Shown piece by piece: positions 35,449-41,069 of a DNA stretch of 41,069 nucleotides. Below the pieces are notes generated by a model that saw only the letters and a list, made by a program, of their open reading frames with translations, was not told where the DNA came from and searched no databases. The DNA comes from Aromatoleum toluolicum (GTDB lineage Bacteria > Pseudomonadota > Gammaproteobacteria > Burkholderiales > Rhodocyclaceae): the NCBI RefSeq assembly GCF_012911005.2, contig NZ_WTVS01000053.1, positions 1 to 41,069 on the forward strand, in the 5' to 3' direction. A program made the position numbers and the translations under genes. Positions within the stretch are counted from its first letter, which is position 1, and every line of letters begins with the position of its first letter.

Positions 35449-35490
35449 ACTCCCGGCGCGCACGATCATCTGTCGCGCCGGGAGTTTCTT
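35449..35490 (+). terminator. Intrinsic terminator of the unknown 195-aa gene
   Basis: ACTCCCGGCGCG, 13-nt loop, CGCGCCGGGAGT, followed by TTCTT. A perfect 12-bp stem starting 34 nt after the stop codon. Confidence 0.85.
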
Positions 35491-35512
35491 CTGCAGCATT
35501 GGTCCTGCGTCG

Positions 35513-35539
35513 TCAGGCGGGGACCGATTCCCTGATCAG
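35513..35539 (-). pseudogene. Relic of an ahpF 3' end
   Basis: Read on the minus strand it encodes LIRESVPA and a stop, identical in protein to the last eight residues and stop of the intact ahpF (35602-35628). Four base differences are all at third codon positions, so this looks like the tail of a second ahpF copy. It is cut off by a family B repeat starting at 35544. Confidence 0.65.
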
Positions 35540-35543
35540 CAAG

Positions 35544-35575
35544 CGTAGGGCGGGAGAAGCACAGCGCATCCCGCC
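35544..35575. repeat. Palindromic repeat family B
   Basis: CGTAGGGCGGGAGAAGCACA then GCGCATCCCGCC, the inverted form of the copy at 951-983. It lies between the ahpF relic and ahpF itself. Confidence 0.7.
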
Positions 35576-35601
35576 AGAAGGCCCGGCAGTCGCCCTGCAC
35601 A

Positions 35602-37158
35602 TCAGGCCGGCACGGACTCCCTGATCAGGTGATCGAAGGCCGCCAGCGAGGCTTTCGCGCCGTCGCCCATCGCGATGACGATCTGCTTGAAGGGCACCGT
35701 GGTGCAGTCGCCGGCCGCGAACAGGCCCGGGACCGAAGTCTGGCCGCGCGCATCGACGACGATCTCGCCGAATTTCGTGCGCTCGACCGTGTCCTTCACG
35801 AAGTCGGTGTTCGGCAGCAGGCCGATCTGCACGAAGATGCCTTCGAGCGCCAGGCGCTGCGATTCGCCCGACACGCGATCCTTGTAGACCAGGCCGTTCA
35901 CCTTCGCGTCGCCGGTGACCTCGGTCGTCTGCGCGTTGGTGATCACCGTGACGTTGGGCAGACTCGCGAGCTTCCGCTGCAGCACCGCGTCGGCACGCAG
36001 CGTGTCGGCGAATTCGAGCAGCGTGACGTGCGCGACAATGCCGGCGAGGTCGATCGCCGCCTCGACGCCCGAGTTGCCGCCGCCGATTACCGCGACGCGC
36101 TTGCCCTTGAACAGCGGGCCGTCGCAGTGCGGGCAGTAGGCCACGCCCTTGCCGCGGAATTCCTTCTCGCCCGGCACGTTCATCTCGCGCCAGCGCGCCC
36201 CGGTCGCCAGTATCACCGACCGCGCCTGCAGTGACGCGCCGTTCTCGAGCCTGACCTCGAAGCCGTGCTGCTGCGGGATCACCGCCGCCGCGCGCTGCAG
36301 GTTCATGATGTCGACCTCGTATTCCTTGACGTGCTCCTCGAGCGCCATCGCGAGCTTCGGGCCTTCGGTGGCCGTCACCGAGATGAAGTTCTCGATCGCG
36401 AGGGTGTCCATCACCTGGCCGCCGAAGCGTTCGGCGATGACGCCGGTGCGGATGCCCTTGCGCGCGGCGTAGATCGCGGCGGCCGCGCCGGCCGGTCCGC
36501 CGCCGACGACGAGCACGTCGAACTCGCTCTTCGCTGCGATTTTTTCTGCGGCACGCGCCTGGGCGCCGGTGTCGATCTTCGCGACGATCTCGGCGAGCTC
36601 CATGCGGCCCTGGCCGAAGTGCTTGCCGTTGAGGAACACGGTCGGCACGGCCATGACCTGGCGCGCGTCGACCTCGTCCTGGAACAGCGCGCCGTCGATC
36701 ATCGTGTGGCGGATGTTGGGGTTGAGCACCGCCATCAGGTTGAGCGCCTGCACGACGTCCGGGCAGTTGTGGCAGGACAGCGAGATGAAGGTCTCGAACT
36801 CGTAGCTGCCGTCGATCGCGCGGATCTGCTCGATCACGTCCTGCTCGACCTTGGGCGGGTGGCCGCCCACCTGCAGCAGCGCGAGGATCAGCGACGTGAA
36901 TTCATGGCCCATCGGCAGGCCGGCGAAGCGCACGCCGGTGTCCTCGCCCTGGCGGTTGATCGCGAAGGAGGGCTTGCGCTCGGCATCGTCGCGGCGTTCA
37001 ACGATGGTGATCAGGTTCGACTGTTCGGCGATGTCGCCGAGCAGGGCCTGCATCTCGCGCGACTTGTCGCCGTCGTCCAGTGAGGCGACGATCTCGATCG
37101 GCTGGGTGACCCGTTCGAGGTAGGTCTTCAACTGGTTCTTGATGTTCGCGTCGAGCAT
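35602..37158 (-). CDS. ahpF: Alkyl hydroperoxide reductase subunit F
   Basis: 518 residues, the usual AhpF length. Two N-terminal thioredoxin-fold units with the redox CHNC motif near residue 129 ([12 protein letters not shown]), then the flavoprotein part with [19 protein letters not shown] (FAD), CPHC near 340 (YCPHCDGPL), [17 protein letters not shown] (NAD(P)H) and [11 protein letters not shown] near the end. It reduces AhpC with NADH. ahpC lies upstream on the same strand; the 187-bp gap contains a pair of inverted family B repeats, which may separate or modulate expression of the two genes. Confidence 0.96.
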   Translation of the reverse strand: MLDANIKNQLKTYLERVTQPIEIVASLDDGDKSREMQALLGDIAEQSNLITIVERRDDAERKPSFAINRQGEDTGVRFAGLPMGHEFTSLILALLQVGGHPPKVEQDVIEQIRAIDGSYEFETFISLSCHNCPDVVQALNLMAVLNPNIRHTMIDGALFQDEVDARQVMAVPTVFLNGKHFGQGRMELAEIVAKIDTGAQARAAEKIAAKSEFDVLVVGGGPAGAAAAIYAARKGIRTGVIAERFGGQVMDTLAIENFISVTATEGPKLAMALEEHVKEYEVDIMNLQRAAAVIPQQHGFEVRLENGASLQARSVILATGARWREMNVPGEKEFRGKGVAYCPHCDGPLFKGKRVAVIGGGNSGVEAAIDLAGIVAHVTLLEFADTLRADAVLQRKLASLPNVTVITNAQTTEVTGDAKVNGLVYKDRVSGESQRLALEGIFVQIGLLPNTDFVKDTVERTKFGEIVVDARGQTSVPGLFAAGDCTTVPFKQIVIAMGDGAKASLAAFDHLIRESVPA

Positions 37159-37231
37159 GGCGGGATCGTCCGTGAAATGCGGGGGAATTCTGGGGCGGGC
37201 GCTTGTGGCGTCCTGGAATTGATGCGGATTT

Positions 37232-37332
37232 CGTAGGGCGGGAGGAGCCGAAGGCGTATCCCGCCGTGCGGCCGATGGGTGGACTTCGGTGCCTGGATTG
37301 GCGGGATGCGCTGCGCTCCTCCCGCCCTACGA
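37232..37332. repeat. Inverted pair of family B palindromic repeats
   Basis: One unit reads CGTAGGGCGGGAGGAGCC and the opposite unit, at 37300-37332, reads GGCGGGATGCGCTGCGC through CTCCCGCCCTACGA. The pair can form a large hairpin between ahpC and ahpF, much like a BIME. It could act on mRNA stability of the upstream ahpC part. Confidence 0.7.
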
Positions 37333-37345
37333 TTAACTTGCCGAC

Positions 37346-37909
37346 TCAGATCTTGCCGACGAGGTCCAGCGAGGGGGCCAGCGTCGCGTCGCCTTCCTTC
37401 CACTTGGCCGGGCACACTTCGCCCGGGTGGTTGGCGACGTACTGCGCGGCCTTGACCTTGCGCAGCAACTCCGAGGCGTCGCGGCCGATGCCGCCGGCGG
37501 TGATCTCGACGATCTGGATCTTGCCCTGCGGGTCGATCACGAAGGTGCCGCGGTCGGCCAGGCCTTCCGATTCGATCATCACGTCGAAGTTGCGCGCGAT
37601 CGTGCCGGTGGGGTCGCCGACCATCGGGTAGCGGATCTTGCCGATCGTTTCCGAGCTGTCGTGCCACGCCTTGTGGGTGAAGTGGGTGTCGGTCGACACG
37701 GCGTAGATCTCGACGCCCAGCCTCTGGAACTCGGTGTAGTTGTCGGCGAGGTCGCCGAGCTCGGTCGGGCACACAAAGGTGAAGTCGGCCGGGTAGAAGA
37801 ACACCACCGACCACTGGCCCTTGAGCGATTCGTCGCTGACCGGAACGAATTTTCCGTTGTGGAAAGCGGTGGCCTTGAAGGGCTTGATTTGCTGGTTGAT
37901 CTGGGACAT
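37346..37909 (-). CDS. ahpC: Alkyl hydroperoxide reductase subunit C (peroxiredoxin)
   Basis: 187 residues, typical AhpC length. Peroxidatic Cys in [12 protein letters not shown] (about residue 47) and resolving Cys in GEVCPAKW (about 166). AGGAG precedes the ATG at 37909. It reduces H2O2 and organic peroxides and is recycled by AhpF, encoded downstream. Upstream (37975-38040) there is an AT-rich stretch with two GATAG copies that probably contains the promoter; an OxyR site could not be confirmed. Confidence 0.97.
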   Translation of the reverse strand: MSQINQQIKPFKATAFHNGKFVPVSDESLKGQWSVVFFYPADFTFVCPTELGDLADNYTEFQRLGVEIYAVSTDTHFTHKAWHDSSETIGKIRYPMVGDPTGTIARNFDVMIESEGLADRGTFVIDPQGKIQIVEITAGGIGRDASELLRKVKAAQYVANHPGEVCPAKWKEGDATLAPSLDLVGKI

Positions 37910-38045
37910 GTCGCACTCCTGTGTCGTAGTGGGTAAGAGGACCGGGCGGTTTGTCTCGCTCGATGGGTGTCACTCTAACGACCGGTGTTCGATAGTTCCA
38001 ATTGAATGAAAAAATTAACTCGATAGGTGGTAACGATTGCTCGCT

Positions 38046-38867
38046 TCAATCCCGCTGCGCGGCGATCTCGCTCACGGTCGCGTCGATGAGCCGGCGCGCG
38101 ATGCTGACGCGGTGCGGCAGGCGCGGCAGGCGGTCGATTGCGAACCAGTCCGCGGCCTCGATCTCGTCGGCCTGCAGCGCGAGCTCGCCGCCGGCGTAAT
38201 CGGCGACGAAGGCGATCATCAGGGAATGCGGGAAAGGCCAGGGCTGGCTGCCGAAATAGCGCACGTTGGCGATCTCGATGCCGACCTCCTCGCGCACCTC
38301 GCGCGCCAGCGTCTGCTCCAGCGATTCGCCCGGCTCCACGAATCCGGCAAGCGCGCTGAACATGCCTTCGGGAAAGTGCGGCGAGCGCGCGAGCAGCAGT
38401 TCGTCGCCGCGCCGCACCAGCGCCATCACCGCCGGGGCGAGGCGCGGGTAGTGCGCAAGGCCGCAGTCGGGGCACACGCGCGAATGCTCGTTCGCATGCG
38501 GCGCGGTGGCCGTGCCGCAGCGGCCGCAGTAGCGGTGCGTGAGGTCCCACTGCACGATCTGGATCGCCCGGCCCGCGACGCCGAACGTCATGTCGTCGAG
38601 CCGGCCGAACAGGGCGCGCAGGTCGCGCCATTCCATGCCGTCGGGGGCCTGTGCCTCGGGTCCGACGGCCGCGGCGTAGCAGTGCCGGTTTGCGAGGCGC
38701 CCGACGTAGTGCTGCGGGCCCGACGGATCCAGTCCGCCCGGCTCGCTGCGTGCGGGCACCCGGGTTTCGCCTTCGCTTGCGAACACGAGCAAGGCGTTGT
38801 TGCGGAAGACGAAGCTCAGGTCGTCGTCGTCGAGCGGGGCGGGCGAGCGATGTCCGGGTGTGAACAT
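38046..38867 (-). CDS. nudC: NADH pyrophosphatase / NAD-cap hydrolase (Nudix)
   Basis: 273 residues from the ATG at 38867; the ribosome site is weak and the frame is open upstream. It has the NudC zinc ribbon (CGRCGTATAP...CPDCG), the Nudix box GFVEPGESLEQTLAREVREE, and the NudC-specific SQPWPFPHSLM motif after it. It hydrolyses NAD(H) to NMN(H) and AMP and removes NAD caps from RNA. Divergent from the small Cys-rich gene at 39021. Confidence 0.94.
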   Translation of the reverse strand: MFTPGHRSPAPLDDDDLSFVFRNNALLVFASEGETRVPARSEPGGLDPSGPQHYVGRLANRHCYAAAVGPEAQAPDGMEWRDLRALFGRLDDMTFGVAGRAIQIVQWDLTHRYCGRCGTATAPHANEHSRVCPDCGLAHYPRLAPAVMALVRRGDELLLARSPHFPEGMFSALAGFVEPGESLEQTLAREVREEVGIEIANVRYFGSQPWPFPHSLMIAFVADYAGGELALQADEIEAADWFAIDRLPRLPHRVSIARRLIDATVSEIAAQRD

Positions 38868-39020
38868 GTGGGTGTGCAGTGGGTTCGGGTATGTTGCAGT
38901 GATGATGCGCGGGGTGCCGCAGGTGCGCAACACCACCGCCCGAAATTGACATTGCTCATGGGGAATATGGCCCGCCTGGGCTATGTTCGCTGCTTCGGCG
39001 GCGAAAGGGAGCGTTTTGAC

Positions 39021-39239
39021 ATGAGCAGCGGCGCATGGAGTTGTCCGCATGACCTCGATGGCGTGTGCCAGCGCGTACAGGGTGCGGTGTGCGAACCCGG
39101 CATGCGCGGCTGCGTGCTCGAAGGCAAGGTGCGTTTCGCCCGCGAGGAGATGAACCTGCCGCGCAAGCCGGTCAAGGCCGTGGCGGCACCGGCGGAAAAG
39201 AAGCCGGCCCAGCCTCCGAAGCGTCGCCTGCCGTTCTGA
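39021..39239 (+). CDS. Small Cys-rich conserved protein
   Basis: 72 residues from the ATG at 39021, supported by GGGAG 9 nt upstream; in-frame ATGs at 38958 and 38967 are possible longer starts. Four cysteines in the first 35 residues (WSCPHDLDGVC, VCEPGMRGC) suggest metal binding or disulfides. The C-terminal tail is Lys/Pro/Ala-rich (KAVAAPAEKKPAQPPKRRLP). I recognise this as a small conserved hypothetical type seen in Betaproteobacteria; function unknown. Confidence 0.7.
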   Translation: MSSGAWSCPHDLDGVCQRVQGAVCEPGMRGCVLEGKVRFAREEMNLPRKPVKAVAAPAEKKPAQPPKRRLPF

Positions 39240-39374
39240 GCCACCCCATATGGCAAGGCGCATAATGCCGGGCGGAAGTTTTTCCTGTCGGCATACGTCC
39301 GTTTCGCGATCTAATAGGAATCATTCCGGCTGCTGCGACGTCGCGGGGGCCAGTCGTTTCGGGGAAGCTCGTTG

Positions 39375-40979
39375 ATGGGAGAACAGGACAGCATGCTCGA
39401 TGCGAAGGCAGGCGTACTCAGGGTCGTCCTGGCGTATGCAGTCTTCGCTTCGCTGTGGATCCTGCTTTCCGACGAAGCGGTGGGTTTCCTCTTCCGCGAC
39501 CCCGATCTCATCGTGAGGGTCAGCCAGGGCAAGGGCTGGTTCTTCGTCGCAATCACGGCTGTGTTGCTGTACGGCCTGTTGATTCGCCTGGTCGGCAGGC
39601 TGGATCAGAGTCTGCGGCGCGAGCTCGCATCGGAGACGGAACGCCGACACGCCGAGGAACTGGTGCATAACCTGTCCTTCTACGATTCGCTCACCAGCCT
39701 GCCGAATCGCCGTTTGCTGTTCGACCGCCTCGGTCAATCGCTGCTGGCCGGTCGTCGCACCGACACCCGCGGCGCGGTGCTGTTCATCGACCTGGACGGA
39801 TTCCGGGCACTCAACGATACGCGCGGCCACGAAGTCGGCGACCGCCTGCTGGTCGAGATCGCGCGCCGCATTGCTGCCAGCGTGCACCGCGAGGACACCG
39901 TCGCGCGCGTCGGCAGCGACGAGTTCGTCGTTGTCGCCAACGGCCTGAGCCCGGAAAAGGATGCCGCTGCGGTCGCAGCGCGCGAGATCGCCGAGCGCAT
40001 TCAGGCCGTGGTGAGGCAGCCGTTCGATATCGACGGACACGAGATCCAGAGCTCGGTCAGCATCGGCATCAGCATGTTCTCGGGCACCGAGGGCACCGTC
40101 GATGAACTGCTCAAGCAGGCCGACGCGTCGATGTTCGAGGCGCGCAGCCACGGGCGCGACGGCATTCATTTCTTCGACGCCACGATGCAGGCGGCGTTGG
40201 AGGAGCGGGTGCGGCTGGAAGGCTGGCTGCGCAAGGCGCTGCCCGACCAGTTGCGGCTCTACTACCAGATGCAGGTGGATAGTGCCGGTGTGATCCAGGG
40301 CGCCGAGGTGCTGATCCGCTGGCAGCACCCCGAGCGCGGCATGATCCCGCCCTTCGAGTTCATCCCGTTGGCGGAGGAGACCGGAATGATCCTGCCGATC
40401 GGCCGCTGGGTGCTGGAGACCGCGTGCCGCCAGCTGAAGGCCTGGGAGGCCGATCCGGCGACGCGCCACCTGAAGCTTTCGGTGAACGTCAGCGCACGCC
40501 AGTTCCAGCAGGGCGAGTTCGAGCATGAGGTGCTCGATGTGGTGACGGCGACCGGGGCAGACCCCGCGAACCTCAAGCTGGAGCTCACCGAGAGCATGGT
40601 CGTCGAGAACATCGACCAGGTCGTGCAAAAGATGGCCACCCTGAAGGCGACGGGCATCCAGTTCTCGCTCGACGACTTCGGCACCGGCTTTTCGTCGCTG
40701 TCCTGCCTGCGGCGGCTGCCGCTCGACCAGCTCAAGATCGACCAGTCCTTCGTGCGCGACGTCACCGAGAACGCCAACGACGCCGCCATCGTCCGCACCA
40801 TCATCGCGCTCGGCCAGAGCCTGGGGCTGGAGGTGATCGCCGAAGGCGTCGAGACCGCCGAACAGCGCAACTTCCTCGCGGTGCACGGCTGCAGCAACTT
40901 CCAGGGCTATTTTTTCAGCCGCCCGGTGCCGCTGGACGACTTCGAGCAGCAGTTCTCCGCGGCACGCCGCCTCCCGTAA
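39375..40979 (+). CDS. Membrane GGDEF-EAL protein with degenerate GGDEF
   Basis: 534 residues from the ATG at 39375 (GGGGAAG upstream; ATG at 39393 is an alternative). Two transmembrane helices near residues 13-35 and 53-75 enclose a short periplasmic loop. The GGDEF domain (about 95-260) reads RVGSDEF near 180, so the second Gly is lost and cyclase activity is doubtful. The EAL domain (about 270-525) reads GAEVLIRW (EVL), with NVSARQF, LELTESM, DDFGTGFSSL and KIDQSF kept, so phosphodiesterase activity is plausible. Single gene between two intergenic stretches. Confidence 0.92.
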   Translation: MGEQDSMLDAKAGVLRVVLAYAVFASLWILLSDEAVGFLFRDPDLIVRVSQGKGWFFVAITAVLLYGLLIRLVGRLDQSLRRELASETERRHAEELVHNLSFYDSLTSLPNRRLLFDRLGQSLLAGRRTDTRGAVLFIDLDGFRALNDTRGHEVGDRLLVEIARRIAASVHREDTVARVGSDEFVVVANGLSPEKDAAAVAAREIAERIQAVVRQPFDIDGHEIQSSVSIGISMFSGTEGTVDELLKQADASMFEARSHGRDGIHFFDATMQAALEERVRLEGWLRKALPDQLRLYYQMQVDSAGVIQGAEVLIRWQHPERGMIPPFEFIPLAEETGMILPIGRWVLETACRQLKAWEADPATRHLKLSVNVSARQFQQGEFEHEVLDVVTATGADPANLKLELTESMVVENIDQVVQKMATLKATGIQFSLDDFGTGFSSLSCLRRLPLDQLKIDQSFVRDVTENANDAAIVRTIIALGQSLGLEVIAEGVETAEQRNFLAVHGCSNFQGYFFSRPVPLDDFEQQFSAARRLP

Positions 40980-40995
40980 GTCCGGGCGGCGATGT

Positions 40996-41069
40996 TCCTC
41001 CCCCTTCAAGGGGGAGGTTAGGAGGGGGATGGGTTCCTGCGGCGCCTGCTTAACCCATCCCCACCCCAA
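40996..41069. repeat. Dispersed repeat family A, copy at window end
   Basis: CCTCCCCCTTCAAGGGGGAGG, then TTAGGAGGGGGATGGGTT and GCTTAACCCATCCCCACCCC. It is the reverse complement of the right part of 12324-12490, and its end continues into the sequence type seen at 1-50. It is cut by the window edge. Confidence 0.75.

Noticed and set aside
37980-38035. OxyR site upstream of ahpC
   Set aside because: Two GATAG copies occur, but their spacing does not fit the four half-site OxyR pattern.

Overview
The window is a high-GC proteobacterial chromosome segment. AhpC/AhpF, NudC, NodT-type and c-di-GMP proteins, plus a short Cys-rich protein common in Betaproteobacteria, suggest a betaproteobacterium, most likely Rhodocyclales (Azoarcus/Aromatoleum/Thauera-like). 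That assignment is an inference from protein style, not a search. No tRNA, rRNA, IS element, prophage or CRISPR array was seen.

Layout. 1-3.7 kb: an SDR-type 3-hydroxyacyl-CoA dehydrogenase and an acyl-CoA dehydrogenase (beta-oxidation style), then two tandem DUF4399 exported proteins on the minus strand. 4-24 kb: a large accessory system. It contains an exported FGE-like protein without the catalytic cysteine pair and a membrane Ser/Thr kinase. It also has seven small genes with a uniform 26-residue double-glycine leader, three on plus at 7.76-8.74 kb and four on minus at 22.4-23.7 kb. Between the two peptide clusters lie an FHA-GAF-HD-GYP protein, a NodT/TolC-type outer-membrane lipoprotein, a membrane protein with two FHA domains, an HlyD-type adaptor, a parvulin-type PPIase without a signal peptide, a peptidase-C39 ABC exporter with two N-terminal cNMP-binding-like domains, a sigma-54 activator without a receiver domain, and a PP2C phosphatase. 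24-27.8 kb: a TIR-domain protein tightly coupled to a two-domain GNAT protein. 27.9-32.6 kb: PAS histidine kinase, receiver protein and REC-GAF-PAS-GGDEF-EAL protein. 32.7-34.6 kb: a radical SAM protein. 34.8-35.4 kb: an unknown protein. 35.6-37.9 kb: ahpF and ahpC. 38.0-41.0 kb: nudC, a small Cys-rich protein and a membrane GGDEF-EAL protein.

The most interesting content is the 5-24 kb system. Each outer peptide gene is preceded by a near-consensus sigma-54 promoter (GG-N10-GC) and an almost identical 5' UTR carrying a stem-loop, and the locus encodes a GAFTGA-containing activator. The C39 peptidase has all expected catalytic residues, so it is the obvious processor of the double-glycine peptides, with HlyD and NodT completing a type I export path. 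The kinase/PP2C/FHA trio resembles the logic of threonine-phosphorylation control in type VI secretion, but no T6SS genes are present. The cores lack cysteine and are mostly rich in Asn, Gln, Val and aromatic residues. They do not look like classic lanthipeptides or disulfide bacteriocins. Their function is unknown.

Two families of dispersed palindromic repeats sit between genes. A short relic of an ahpF 3' end lies beside one of them.
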